Assembly: GCA_046481785.1 (NCBI GenBank)
Contig: JAWOJF010000264.1
Span: forward strand, 1-34,513
Reading direction: 5' to 3'
DNA: 34,513 nt
Source of the DNA: JAWOJF01 sp046481785
GTDB lineage: Bacteria > Bacteroidota > Ignavibacteria > Ignavibacteriales > Ignavibacteriaceae
A program made the translations under genes and the position numbers. Shown here one piece after another: positions 1 to 9,155 of the stretch. Below the pieces are notes generated by a model. It searched no databases and was not told the DNA's origin. It saw only the letters and a list, made by a program, of their open reading frames with translations. Every line of letters starts with the position of its first letter. Position 1 is the first letter of the stretch.

Positions 1-703
1 CAAAGTTGAAGCCTCTGCCTTCTTCCCATAACAGATTTTTTGCCGGAACCCTGCAGTTTTCAAATGTTAGTGAACAGGTATCAGAGCTTCTTATTCCCAG
101 CTTATCTTCTTTTTTCCCATGCCCGTACCCCTGCGTTCCTTTTTCCACAATAAATGTTGAGATGCCTTTATGAGCCTTTTCCTTATTGGTAGTAGCCATA
201 ACAAGAACATAATCTGCAGTTGTACCATTGGTGATCCAATTTTTTATTCCATTAAGGATATAACAGTCTCCATCTTTATCAGCCATAGTTTTTTGTTTTG
301 TTGCATCACTTCCTGCTTCCGGTTCAGAAAGTGCAAATGCTCCCAGTTTTTCTCCTTTTGCAAGTGGAGCCAAATATTTTTCTTTTTGATAATCTGTACC
401 ATATTCCTGCAGTCCATAACAGACAAGAGAATTGTTAACACTCATTATCACACCACAGCTTGCATCAACTTTTGAAATTTCAATTAAAGCAAGAACATAG
501 CTTACACTATCAAGCCCGGCACCGCCGTATTCAGGAGATACCATCATTCCCATAAAGCCAAGCTCACCTAGCTTTTTAACAATCTCATGAGGAAACTCTG
601 CATTTATATCACGGTCAATTGAGGAAGGAGCAATTTCAGCCTGTGCAAATTCACGTGCTGAATCCCTGATCATCTGCTGGTCTTCAGTGAATTCGAAATT
701 CAT
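1..703 (-). CDS. acyl-CoA dehydrogenase, N-terminal part (cut by window edge)
   Basis: This is a flavoprotein that would oxidise an acyl-CoA to the trans-2-enoyl-CoA and pass electrons to electron-transfer flavoprotein. I translated the minus strand from the ATG at 703; about 234 codons stay open to base 1 and the C-terminus lies outside the window. The N-terminus MNFEFTEDQQMIRDSAREFA is typical of the short-chain/butyryl-CoA type. The middle-domain signatures follow in order: GGAGLDSVSY, then LGAFALSEPEAGSDA, then NGIKNWITNG, then KLGIRSSDTC. The catalytic Glu near residue 370 of the family is not in the window, so chain-length specificity cannot be judged. No downstream partner is visible. 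Confidence 0.93.
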   Translation of the reverse strand, partial: MNFEFTEDQQMIRDSAREFAQAEIAPSSIDRDINAEFPHEIVKKLGELGFMGMMVSPEYGGAGLDSVSYVLALIEISKVDASCGVIMSVNNSLVCYGLQEYGTDYQKEKYLAPLAKGEKLGAFALSEPEAGSDATKQKTMADKDGDCYILNGIKNWITNGTTADYVLVMATTNKEKAHKGISTFIVEKGTQGYGHGKKEDKLGIRSSDTCSLTFENCRVPAKNLLWEEGRGFNF

Positions 704-911
704 GTAGGTCCTTATATTTGTGGTGGTTACTTTTTTGAGTAAAATCTAATATACGGAATTAAATCCTTTTGGGATTAAACCCGTTTGGGAAAAATAAGAG
801 ATATGAAGTTAGTTTGCAATGAGGTAAAGAGTTTCATTCAGTGGCATCCTTTTGAGATATATAATTCTTATAAAGACTTGGTTCTTTAAAATATTGGAAT
901 TGTGCTAACTC

Positions 912-940
912 TTGACTGTAAATCATTAATTTTGTATATA
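912..940 (+). promoter_or_regulatory. sigma70-like promoter candidate
   Basis: TTGACT at 912-917 and TATATA at 935-940 are separated by exactly 17 bases. This is a good vegetative-promoter match reading toward the small ORF at 988 and the propeller gene at 1203. It is a sequence match only. Confidence 0.4.
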
Positions 941-987
941 AGTTATGCCTAAACCAGAGTACTATTTTTCTTAACGGGGGAGAAAAA

Positions 988-1104
988 ATGCTCCAATCTC
1001 GAATATATATTCTATCTTCATCCGCTAACTTCTATAATAAAATAAGAAAAAACTTATCTAGTTCAGAATTTGTTAAAATATTTAACTGCGCTGATGATCT
1101 TTAG
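988..1104 (+). CDS. possible 38-aa small protein or leader peptide
   Basis: An ATG at 988 opens a 38-codon frame ending in TAG at 1102-1104. A purine-rich GGGGGAG lies 6-7 bases before it, a better ribosome-binding match than most genes here have. The product begins MLQSRIYILSSSANFYNKI and has no recognisable domain; it loosely resembles the start of a receiver domain but lacks the acidic pocket. It lies between a promoter match and a hairpin that precedes the first propeller gene, so it could be a leader peptide, a remnant, or chance. Confidence 0.25.
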   Translation: MLQSRIYILSSSANFYNKIRKNLSSSEFVKIFNCADDL

Positions 1105-1160
1105 CAAATAATTTAGCAGAAAATTATTAATAATGAAGTAACTGCATAGCAATTGTTTTG

Positions 1161-1183
1161 GCCCTTCTTCAAAGAAGAAGGGC
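1161..1183 (+). repeat. perfect 10-bp hairpin in the leader of the first propeller gene
   Basis: GCCCTTCTTC and GAAGAAGGGC are perfect complements around an AAA loop, 19 bases before the ATG at 1203. No T-run follows, so it is not a classic terminator. Its position suggests a structured leader or the remains of an attenuator. Confidence 0.5.
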
Positions 1184-1202
1184 TAATTTAAATGGGGTAA
1201 CT

Positions 1203-3422
1203 ATGAAAACTTATCTTCCGCTATTCTTTATTCTATTTCTTTTTTCCACATATAATACACTTAGTGCAAATCCGGAATGGATTACATATACTTTTGGTGA
1301 AGAAATCTACACAATGGTTGACGATGGAAATATTTTATGGCTGGGTACCGATGGCGGACTGGTAAAGTTTAATAAATTAAGTGAGGAAAAAGTCTTCTAT
1401 AACAAAGCAAATACCAATAATGGATTAATGGATAATCATATCCGTGCACTTGCTATTGACACTAGAGGAAATTTGTGGGTGGGAACAGCATTCGGCGGTA
1501 TATCGAAATTCAATGGTGAAACATGGCAAAATTTTACACCCGGTAATTCTCCTCTTCCTGATGCGTCAATTTCCTGTATTGGTATTGATAAAAGTAACCG
1601 GGTATACATTGGTAGTGGAATTTATCTTGTTATTCTTGATGATGAACAATGGACCTCTTTGCAACTGGGTTCTCAAATACTTTCTTTTTTTACATTTATT
1701 AATATTGAATTTGACTCCCGCAACCGGGCATGGATAGCAACTAAAGCAAGCGGGCCCGGCGGATTATTTCTTTTCCAGGATAATGAAATAACAAGAATAG
1801 AGAATGATACAATAGGCTACATAAACTCTTTGAAGATTGATGAGCAGGATAATATTTGGTGCGGATCTTCCATCCTTGGATTATTGAAGTTCAATGGAAA
1901 CTATTTCGAACAATACGACACTACTAACTCCAATACGCCTTCGAATGATATCTACATATCTAACATAGATAAAGATAATTATCTCTGGTGTACTTCTACC
2001 GGATCAGTCTGGAGATATAATAAAGATTTATGGTTTGAATACAAGCCCGATATATTTTTATCTCCTAATAATATTTTTGCACCACGAACTATCATTTGTG
2101 ATGAATCAGATATGATCTGGATTGCCACCTGGGGAACAGGTTTATTAAAATATAACGGAATCAAATGGAAAAGATATAAAACCAGTAGTTCAGGATTGAT
2201 TAACAATTTTTTGAATTTGATAGCTACCGACGATGATGGAAAAGTTTGGATCTCTTTTCTTCAACCGTGTGATTCTGTTTTATGTTTTGACGGTAAAAAC
2301 TGGACTTTTTATAGAAAAGAAGATTATCTTTTTTGGAGTACCAATTTTCAATTAGCTTGTTATGAGGATTCAATACAAATCTGGAAAGGCAAAGGAATTT
2401 TAATTGAATTTTTTCAGGGAGAATATAATTGGGCCGGAGTTTATAATATAAAAAATTACCGTCATGGTAATCATATAAAAATAGATAAAACTGGAAATAT
2501 ATGGCAGGTAAGTTCCAAAAGGGGATTATGGAGGTATAGTAATAAATGGGAGTTTTTTAATTTTGAAAATACCCCCATTAATTTCAATATCACAGGAAGT
2601 ATAGCTTTTGATGAATCGAATAGTTTATATGCAACATCAGATGCAGGTATAATTAAATATACCGGAACAAACTGGGAACTATATCCTAAGGAATATTTCC
2701 TTTTAGATACTAGGAATACTGAAATCTCTTCCCTGGAAATTGACCGGCATGGAAATCTTTGGCTTGGAACCTGTAATGACTCTACCTCTGATGATTTTTT
2801 TGGAGAGGGTTTAATAAAATATGATGGTCACAATATCACCCGTTATAATTATAATAATTCTCCTCTTCCTAATGCCCCAATTTATGCTTTACACTTTGAC
2901 AGTAATGATACTTTATGGATTGGTACTGAGGCATCGGGTTTAATAAGATTTGATTCTGACGAAAGCTGGATAATTTATAACTCAAATAACTCAGGTATCT
3001 CCTCAGAATATTCAATAGCCCCTCTTGAAGTTGATATACATAATAATGTTTGGTTTAAAATGTGGTGGGGAGGGTTGGGTGTTTTTCATGAAGGAGGAAT
3101 TATAACAGATGTTATTCAACATAATGATTATTATAATCCGGAATTATTCACTTTATACCAGAACTATCCTAATCCGTTTAATCCCTCAACTCAGATAAAG
3201 TATGGCATACCTTCGGATAATAAAGTTTCAATAAAAATATACAATGTACTTGGAAAAGAAATTGCAGTGCTGGTTAATAATGAAATTAAAACAGCCGGCT
3301 GGCACCAGACAAGCTGGAATAGTGAAGATATTAATGGCAACCGGGTTTCTTCGGGAATTTATTTCTGCCGGATCTTTTATAATTCTCAGGTTCAGACTAT
3401 TAAGCTGATGCTGGTAAAATAA
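1203..3422 (+). CDS. secreted two-component-regulator-type propeller protein with type IX sorting domain
   Basis: The protein is predicted to be exported as a beta-propeller and delivered to the cell surface or medium by type IX secretion. The start is placed at the ATG at 1203, preceded by GGGGTAACT, rather than at the upstream in-frame ATG at 1158. From 1203 the product (739 aa) opens with a signal peptide, MKTYLPLFFILFLFSTYNTLSA. The body carries about a dozen repeats of the Reg_prop type, such as GNLWVGTAFGGISKFNGETW and DTLWIGTEASGLIRF. The last ~85 residues form a sorting domain with LYQNYPNPFNPSTQIKYGIP, a VLGKEIAVLV strand and SSGIYFCRI. Classical Reg_prop proteins continue into a kinase or DNA-binding domain; none is present. 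The ligand is unknown. The next gene is a close paralogue. Confidence 0.85.
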   Translation: MKTYLPLFFILFLFSTYNTLSANPEWITYTFGEEIYTMVDDGNILWLGTDGGLVKFNKLSEEKVFYNKANTNNGLMDNHIRALAIDTRGNLWVGTAFGGISKFNGETWQNFTPGNSPLPDASISCIGIDKSNRVYIGSGIYLVILDDEQWTSLQLGSQILSFFTFINIEFDSRNRAWIATKASGPGGLFLFQDNEITRIENDTIGYINSLKIDEQDNIWCGSSILGLLKFNGNYFEQYDTTNSNTPSNDIYISNIDKDNYLWCTSTGSVWRYNKDLWFEYKPDIFLSPNNIFAPRTIICDESDMIWIATWGTGLLKYNGIKWKRYKTSSSGLINNFLNLIATDDDGKVWISFLQPCDSVLCFDGKNWTFYRKEDYLFWSTNFQLACYEDSIQIWKGKGILIEFFQGEYNWAGVYNIKNYRHGNHIKIDKTGNIWQVSSKRGLWRYSNKWEFFNFENTPINFNITGSIAFDESNSLYATSDAGIIKYTGTNWELYPKEYFLLDTRNTEISSLEIDRHGNLWLGTCNDSTSDDFFGEGLIKYDGHNITRYNYNNSPLPNAPIYALHFDSNDTLWIGTEASGLIRFDSDESWIIYNSNNSGISSEYSIAPLEVDIHNNVWFKMWWGGLGVFHEGGIITDVIQHNDYYNPELFTLYQNYPNPFNPSTQIKYGIPSDNKVSIKIYNVLGKEIAVLVNNEIKTAGWHQTSWNSEDINGNRVSSGIYFCRIFYNSQVQTIKLMLVK

Positions 3423-3428
3423 TACTAT

Positions 3429-3463
3429 ATGCCCTGCATTTAATTAATGCAGGGCATTTTTTT
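3429..3463 (+). terminator. Rho-independent terminator between the propeller paralogues
   Basis: ATGCCCTGCATT and AATGCAGGGCAT form a perfect 12-bp stem around a TAATT loop (3429-3457). A seven-T run follows at once. It lies 7 bases after the first propeller stop codon and ends 13 bases before the next start, so the second paralogue may depend on read-through or a promoter inside the first gene. Confidence 0.85.
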
Positions 3464-3476
3464 ATAAGGGGTTACC

Positions 3477-5720
3477 ATGAAAAAATACATTTATATAGGG
3501 TTGTTTTTGTTTTTTAATTGTTATGCTCAAAATCCGGAATGGATTAACTTAACTAATGGTGACAAGGTGTTTGACATTATAAGCTCGGGTAATTATTTAT
3601 GGATTGGTACCGACGGCGGTTTGGTAAGTCTCGATAAAACAACTGATAAACTTACATTTTTTAACAGGGGAAATGCCAATCTTCCGGATAATCATATCAG
3701 GACTCTTGCCATGGATTCATCGGGTTTTTTATGGATCGGAACCCAATATGAGGGAATTGGAAAATTTGATGGAAGTAATTGCCAGGTTTTTAATACCAGT
3801 AATTCTCAGTTGCCGGCCAATCAATGGAATATGGAAATTGAAGCAGGACCGGAGGGTAATATATGGATAGGTTCTTTTAAATATGTTTGCAGGCTTAGCG
3901 GAAATGATTGGAAAATTTATGAAACAGGTGATCCCCTTTCCCCATATTATTCTATTAATGATATTATTTTTGATAAAAATGGAACTCAATGGATTGCAGC
4001 TAGCTGGGGATTAGCCAGACTTGTTAATGACAGTTTATTGATAGAAATTAATGGAGGATTTCACTACGGCGAAGTAAACGTAATTTTAGCTGATGAAGAA
4101 AACAGAATCTGGGCTGGAACTGCATTAAAAGGGTTATATATGTATAACGGATCAGAGTGGTCTGTTTACGATAGTTTAAACTCAGATATTCCAAGTAATA
4201 CTATTCATGATATGGAGTTCGATAAAAATGGTAACTTATGGATGGCAACCGGGAAAGGATTAGTTAAATTTAACGGTTCAGAATGGCAGGTCTATAATTC
4301 TTCTAACTCGGGATTGGCCGAAGATGCTGTCCTTTCAATTGAGATAGATGAGAATGGAATTATCTGGCTTGGTTTTTTCCGTCATGGGTTAATGAAGTAT
4401 GATGGAACGAACTGGAAAAAATATAACCTTAGTAATTCCATACTTCCAACTAATGGTGTTTATGCTGTTGAAACTGACACAAAAGGTAATGTGTGGATAG
4501 GAAACTCAGGTACTATAAGTCTTATAAAATTTGACGGGAATAATTGGCTCTTATATGATACAACAAACAGCGGCTTAAAAAAAACAATTTCTGCCCTGGA
4601 ATCTGACATTGCAGGAAATATTTGGATGGGTTATTTCCCAAACCCTCTTCTTATCAAGAATAATTATTGGCTGGCAAAATTTGAAAGTATAAACTGGGTC
4701 AGTTATGATTCAACTAATTCTCCCTTCTCACTAACATCAGTATTTTGTTTAAAAACCGACACCAACGATGATCTCTGGATCGGATGTTCAAAAGGTTTAT
4801 TAAAATTTGATGGAACTGAGTGGTTTATCTATAATAAGGATAACACGCCCCTTCCAAATAACCTAATTATGGATATAGCTTTTGATGATAACGGAAATCT
4901 TTGGTGTGGAATTGGTTATTATATAGTTTATGATGATAGCACAGGGGAGCCTTCGGAAATTCCGGGCGGTTTGGCAAAGTTTGATGGAATAAACTGGCAA
5001 ATATATAACTCAACTAATTCCGGATTACCTTATGATAATATCACCTCAGTAGTTGTTGATGAAAATAATATTGTTTGGGCTGCGATTAGGCATCCCAACA
5101 TAGTTGGAATAGAATATGGCTGGGGGATGACAAAATTCGACGGCTCTGGCTGGACAAATTATAACATTAATAACTCTCCTCTTACTAGCAATACAATTTT
5201 TGATATTACAACTGATAATGATAATAATCTATGGCTAAGTACCTGTGCAGGCGGCCTGGTAAGGTATGACAGGAATGACAACTGGACAATTTATAATGTA
5301 CGTAACTCTGGTCTTGCTTTTGATTCTCAGAACTTAGTTTCTGTAGACACTTACGGTAATAAATGGATTGGACATAATGAAAGCGGCCTATCGGTTTTCC
5401 GAGAAGGGGGCGTTATTTTAACAGATGTTCATTTCAGTCATCGAGATCCGCAGCCTGAATCATTTATTCTCTATCAGAACTATCCAAATCCCTTTAACCC
5501 CGTTACAATAATATCATTCTATCTGCCGGAAAATAGTAACATTAGCCTGGTATTGTATGATATTCTGGGAGCAGAAGTGAAATCAATAACCACAGGCAAT
5601 TTTGATAAAGGCAGACATGAAGTTATTCTTAATTCAGCCGGGCTTCCTTCAGGTATTTATTTCTGCAGAATGCAGGCAAAAAATTTCAGCAGTGCCAGGA
5701 AATTAGTACTTGTAAAATAA
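3477..5720 (+). CDS. secreted propeller protein with type IX sorting domain (paralogue)
   Basis: A 747-aa exported propeller protein, clearly a duplicate relative of the gene before it. Both have a short signal peptide (here MKKYIYIGLFLFFNCYAQ), then NPEWI, an early WLGTDGG/WIGTDGG repeat, and the same run of Reg_prop blades (SGFLWIGTQYEGIGKFDGSN, NGNLWMATGKGLVKFNGSEW). The blades alternate with NSxLP-type linkers, for example TNSGLPYDNI. The C-terminal sorting domain carries LYQNYPNPFNPVTIISFYLP and ends SARKLVLVK. No enzymatic motif is visible. The ATG at 3477 follows AAGGGGTTACC, nearly the same leader as the GGGGTAACT before the first paralogue, so the duplication probably included the translation start. 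The function of this surface family is not known. Confidence 0.85.
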   Translation: MKKYIYIGLFLFFNCYAQNPEWINLTNGDKVFDIISSGNYLWIGTDGGLVSLDKTTDKLTFFNRGNANLPDNHIRTLAMDSSGFLWIGTQYEGIGKFDGSNCQVFNTSNSQLPANQWNMEIEAGPEGNIWIGSFKYVCRLSGNDWKIYETGDPLSPYYSINDIIFDKNGTQWIAASWGLARLVNDSLLIEINGGFHYGEVNVILADEENRIWAGTALKGLYMYNGSEWSVYDSLNSDIPSNTIHDMEFDKNGNLWMATGKGLVKFNGSEWQVYNSSNSGLAEDAVLSIEIDENGIIWLGFFRHGLMKYDGTNWKKYNLSNSILPTNGVYAVETDTKGNVWIGNSGTISLIKFDGNNWLLYDTTNSGLKKTISALESDIAGNIWMGYFPNPLLIKNNYWLAKFESINWVSYDSTNSPFSLTSVFCLKTDTNDDLWIGCSKGLLKFDGTEWFIYNKDNTPLPNNLIMDIAFDDNGNLWCGIGYYIVYDDSTGEPSEIPGGLAKFDGINWQIYNSTNSGLPYDNITSVVVDENNIVWAAIRHPNIVGIEYGWGMTKFDGSGWTNYNINNSPLTSNTIFDITTDNDNNLWLSTCAGGLVRYDRNDNWTIYNVRNSGLAFDSQNLVSVDTYGNKWIGHNESGLSVFREGGVILTDVHFSHRDPQPESFILYQNYPNPFNPVTIISFYLPENSNISLVLYDILGAEVKSITTGNFDKGRHEVILNSAGLPSGIYFCRMQAKNFSSARKLVLVK

Positions 5721-5773
5721 AATAGCTGAAATTTACCCGCATTTCCTCCATTTCTTCACCCGCCATATTTCTG

Positions 5774-5781
5774 TATATTTG
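5774..5781 (+). promoter_or_regulatory. TAnnTTTG-type -7 element before rlmN
   Basis: TATATTTG at 5774-5781 fits the Bacteroidota -7 consensus TAnnTTTG. It ends only 4 bases before the ATG at 5786, so a transcript from it would start at about the start codon (leaderless), or the ATG at 5798 would be used. No convincing -33 element was seen. Confidence 0.3.
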
Positions 5782-5785
5782 TATA

Positions 5786-6871
5786 ATGCAAAAAGAAATG
5801 TTGGAAAAAAAATTAAAGGCTGGCCGGAAGGTTCAGCTAAAAGGGTTAAATTTAACCGAATTACAGGAATGGTTTGTTGAAAACGGCCAGCCTAAATTCA
5901 GGGGTGAGCAGGTTTTTAACTGGATGTATAATCATCTGGCAATGGATTTTAACGAGATGCGGAATCTCCCCAAATCCCTCCGTTCTGAATTAAATGATAA
6001 AGCTGAATTACGGACATTAGATTATGTTACTGCTCAAGTTTCACCAGAAACAGGTACTAAAAAATTTATATTTGAAACTAAAGAAAAAAATAAAATAGAA
6101 TCGGTTATTATTCCGGAAGAGAGACGTACAACACTATGTATATCAACACAGGTCGGATGCCCTCTTGACTGCCAGTTTTGTGCCACCGGTTTAATGGGAT
6201 ACAAAAAGAATTTATCTGCCGGTGAAATTTTTGACCAGTATATGCTTGCTGCCAAAGATTATGGTAAAGAAAATTTAAGCAACATTGTCTATATGGGAAT
6301 GGGTGAGCCCCTGTTAAATTATAAAGCTACTGTTAAAAGCCTCGAAATATTTTCAGAGGAGCTTACAACCGGTATCAGCTTAAAAAAAATTACTGTTTCA
6401 ACGGCAGGTATAGCTCCTAAAATTAAAGAACTTGCCGATTCGGGATTAAAGGTAAAGCTGGCACTATCTCTGCATTCCTGTTTTGAAGATATCCGCTCGA
6501 AGATAATGCCGGTAAATAAAAAATATTCACTTAAAGAAACTCTGGAAGCTTGCAGGTATTATGCCCGCAAAACCGGCACTAGAATAACATTTGAATATGT
6601 TATGTTAAAAGACCTGAACGACAGGAATGAAGATATTGATGCTCTAATAAAACTTTGCAGTTCTATACCATCTAAAATAAATGTTATACCTTTTAACTCG
6701 CTGGCTCATATGAATCCATCCGGGTTTGCCGCTGAACTTGTGCCGTCATCAAAACAGCGGATCGAAAAGTTTGTACAGAAACTAAGAGATAAAAATATTA
6801 CTGTGATGGTTAGAGAAACCCAGGGCGAGGATATTGCTGCCGCATGCGGACAGTTGGCAATTACTTATTAG
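5786..6871 (+). CDS. rlmN: 23S rRNA (A2503-C2)/tRNA methyltransferase RlmN
   Basis: A radical-SAM enzyme that methylates C2 of adenosine 2503 in 23S rRNA, and A37 in some tRNAs. The 361-aa length is normal for the family. The radical-SAM cluster motif is CPLDCQFCATG, with C125, C129 and C132 in the CxxxCxxC spacing. The second catalytic cysteine, the one methylated during the reaction, is C354 in AACGQLA near the C-terminus. The family core GMGEPLLNY and the accessory N-terminal domain (KFRGEQVFNWMY) are present. A nearby in-frame ATG at 5798 is an alternative start. It stands alone, convergent with the hexuronate genes. Confidence 0.96.
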   Translation: MQKEMLEKKLKAGRKVQLKGLNLTELQEWFVENGQPKFRGEQVFNWMYNHLAMDFNEMRNLPKSLRSELNDKAELRTLDYVTAQVSPETGTKKFIFETKEKNKIESVIIPEERRTTLCISTQVGCPLDCQFCATGLMGYKKNLSAGEIFDQYMLAAKDYGKENLSNIVYMGMGEPLLNYKATVKSLEIFSEELTTGISLKKITVSTAGIAPKIKELADSGLKVKLALSLHSCFEDIRSKIMPVNKKYSLKETLEACRYYARKTGTRITFEYVMLKDLNDRNEDIDALIKLCSSIPSKINVIPFNSLAHMNPSGFAAELVPSSKQRIEKFVQKLRDKNITVMVRETQGEDIAAACGQLAITY

Positions 6872-6916
6872 TAATAATAACAATATCCTGTTGCACTTAA
6901 ATCTGTTTTGGCCCGG

Positions 6917-8113
6917 TCAAAATTTCAAATCTAAAGAACGTATAATCCCCATTTCAAGTCCGCGCAGTTCAGCAAGCCCTTTCATTCTCCCGTATAAAGA
7001 ATATCCCGGGTAAAATGTACGCATATTCTGATCATCAAGCATTAGATGTCCGTGGTCAGGACGTAAAGGCATGCGTATATTTTTTCTTCCTTCCTCAATA
7101 CGTTTTTTCTGCTCAAGGAGGAGTGTTTTCATAACACCATACATATCAATATGTCCATCGAGATGGTTATCTTCTAAAAAATCACCATTAGCATATCTTG
7201 TTACATTACGGAGATGAATAAACTGAACTTTTTTGGCAAATGTTTCAGTTATATCCATAAGGTCATTGTCATAGCCGGCACCAAGAGAACCGGTGCAAAG
7301 GGTTAAGCCGTTATGGGGTGAATCATAGGCGCTAAGCAGATGCTGAATATCATTCTTATTGCTTACAATCCTGGAGAGCCCAAGAAGAGGGCGGGGGGGA
7401 TCATCAGGATGTATTGCCATAAATACGCCGCTTTCCTCAGCTATGGGTGCTATCTCTTTAAGGAATGAGTATAAATTTTTACGAAGTTCAGCATCCCCAA
7501 TTTCATTATATTCAGATATCGCTTTATTCAGCTCATCAATTGTAAAAGCTTCACCCGAGCCGGGAAGACCAAGTAAAACTGTTTTTGTTAGTTTATCTAT
7601 CTGTGTTTTATTTAAACTGTTATAATATTTTTGTGCGTCATTAATTTGTTTTTTTGTATAGCTCTCTTCTGCATTTTGTCTCTTCAGGATAAACAAATCA
7701 AAAGCTGAAAAAGCTATAGTTTCAAAGCCCGAAGCAATAGTACCATTGTTAAAGCTAACTTCCAGGTTGGTGCGCGACCAGTCCAGCACAGGCATAAAGT
7801 TGTAGCAGATAATATCTATCCCGCATTGAGCAAGGTTTCTAATAGATATTTTATAATTTTCTATAAGCTGACGGTAATTATCTTTTCTCTTTTTTATATT
7901 CTCATGAACCGGAAGGCTTTCTACTACGGACCATTTTAATCCTTCAGATTCAATCATATGTTTTCTTTTCAGAATTTCATCTACCTGCCATACCTCACCA
8001 ACCGGTACCTGGTGTAATGCATTTACTATTCCTGCAGCGCCAACCTGTTTAACCTCACTAAGTTTTATTGGATCGTTAGGTCCGAACCATCTCCATGTTT
8101 GTTCAAATGCCAT
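6917..8113 (-). CDS. uxuA: mannonate dehydratase
   Basis: UxuA dehydrates D-mannonate to 2-keto-3-deoxygluconate in hexuronate catabolism; it is cytosolic and needs a divalent metal. The 398-aa product matches full-length UxuA from its N-terminus (MAFEQTWRWFGPNDP, then VGAAGIVNALHQVPVG). Conserved metal and substrate motifs follow: CYNFMPVLDWSRT, MAIHPDDPPRPLLGL, LCTGSLG, FIHLRNV and RPDHGH. It lies 92 bases downstream of the SDR-type oxidoreductase on the same strand. The two catalyse consecutive steps, so they form a two-gene operon. No kdgK, kdgA or uronate isomerase is in the window. Confidence 0.96.
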   Translation of the reverse strand: MAFEQTWRWFGPNDPIKLSEVKQVGAAGIVNALHQVPVGEVWQVDEILKRKHMIESEGLKWSVVESLPVHENIKKRKDNYRQLIENYKISIRNLAQCGIDIICYNFMPVLDWSRTNLEVSFNNGTIASGFETIAFSAFDLFILKRQNAEESYTKKQINDAQKYYNSLNKTQIDKLTKTVLLGLPGSGEAFTIDELNKAISEYNEIGDAELRKNLYSFLKEIAPIAEESGVFMAIHPDDPPRPLLGLSRIVSNKNDIQHLLSAYDSPHNGLTLCTGSLGAGYDNDLMDITETFAKKVQFIHLRNVTRYANGDFLEDNHLDGHIDMYGVMKTLLLEQKKRIEEGRKNIRMPLRPDHGHLMLDDQNMRTFYPGYSLYGRMKGLAELRGLEMGIIRSLDLKF

Positions 8114-8205
8114 TGTTTTCTTTAATTATTATTAAATCATTTTAAACTTGTAATCCTGGTATGAAGTCAGGCTCCTTTAATATAAACCTGATATTCATAA
8201 TTCAT

Positions 8206-9030
8206 TTAAACTCCGCTGAATGCACTGAATCCGCCATCAATAGGTGTAACAGTGCCTGTTACAAATTTAGATGCATCGCTTGCCAGCCAGAGGATAGTGC
8301 CAATAAGTTCTGAGGGCTCACCAAACCTTTTGAATGGAGTAATATTGATTATAGTATTTCCCCTGTCAGTAAGAGAACCATCAGGGTTAGTTAAGAGTGT
8401 TCTGTTCTGTTCTGTTAATAGAAAACCGGGAGCAATTGCATTTACTCTAATCCCACTGCCGTATTTTTGTGAAAGTTCTACCGCCATCCATCTTGTAAAA
8501 TTATCAATAGCGGCTTTAGCGGCAGAATATCCGACAACACGTGTAATAGCTCTTGAAACAGCCATAGAAGAAATATTAATAATTGATCCGCTCTTTTGTT
8601 CAGCCATTGATTTTCCAAATATAAGCGTTGGCAGAACTGTTCCGTTTAAATTAAGGTCTGTAACTTTTTTAAATTGAGACATATCGAGATCAAAAATAGT
8701 CTGATCTACACCTATAGTAGCCCCGGCCATATTTCCGCCGGCAGCATTTATAAGAATATCTATACGTCCGTGCTTATCAATTATTTCCTTATGAACATTC
8801 TTCAGACTTTCTTCTTCAAGAACATTACATTTTATTCCGGAAACTTCTTTAGAGGTTTTAGTTAACAGATCAACTCTTGTCTTAAGGTTTGTTTCACTAA
8901 TATCAAGCAGAACAACCTTTGCTCCTGCCTGCAGAAGTCCGGAAGCCATTTCGCCGGCAAGTATTCCGCCGCCGCCTGTTAATAAGGCCACTTTATTTTT
9001 TACATCAAATAATTTTTGAATATAGTCCAC
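8206..9030 (-). CDS. uxuB: SDR-type D-mannonate oxidoreductase (fructuronate reductase)
   Basis: Predicted to reduce D-fructuronate to D-mannonate with NAD(P)H, the step that feeds UxuA. The 274-aa product is a classical short-chain dehydrogenase: a glycine-rich cofactor loop LLTGGGGILAGEMA near residue 17, LINAAGGN, the catalytic serine region NISSMAVS, and the YSAAK catalytic Tyr-Lys. It ends in the TGTVTPIDGGFSAFSGV tail. This SDR group differs from the long-chain UxuB of E. coli and resembles the Bacillus YjmF type. Substrate assignment rests on the downstream uxuA gene; a related SDR such as gluconate 5-dehydrogenase is the alternative. The start ATG is at 9030-9028. Confidence 0.82.
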   Translation of the reverse strand: MDYIQKLFDVKNKVALLTGGGGILAGEMASGLLQAGAKVVLLDISETNLKTRVDLLTKTSKEVSGIKCNVLEEESLKNVHKEIIDKHGRIDILINAAGGNMAGATIGVDQTIFDLDMSQFKKVTDLNLNGTVLPTLIFGKSMAEQKSGSIINISSMAVSRAITRVVGYSAAKAAIDNFTRWMAVELSQKYGSGIRVNAIAPGFLLTEQNRTLLTNPDGSLTDRGNTIINITPFKRFGEPSELIGTILWLASDASKFVTGTVTPIDGGFSAFSGV

Positions 9031-9155
9031 AGTAAGGTTCCTTTTTTAGTTTAATAGAAATTAAGTTAAGGTTAGTAATTGAAGATTTAAGAAAGGCATC
9101 ATCAAATAACCCGAGCCAACCTACTCAATCTTAATATTTCTTAGTTCAAATAATA

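Larger units (their letters stand above)
704..1202. other. intergenic region between divergent genes, with promoter, small ORF and hairpin
   Basis: About 500 bases lie between the divergent acyl-CoA dehydrogenase and the first propeller gene. They hold a sigma70-like promoter (912-940), a possible 38-codon ORF (988-1104) and a perfect hairpin (1161-1183), each listed separately. A weak stem (AATCC/GGATT) lies near 764-776 on the acyl-CoA dehydrogenase side. Nothing else stands out. Confidence 0.5.
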
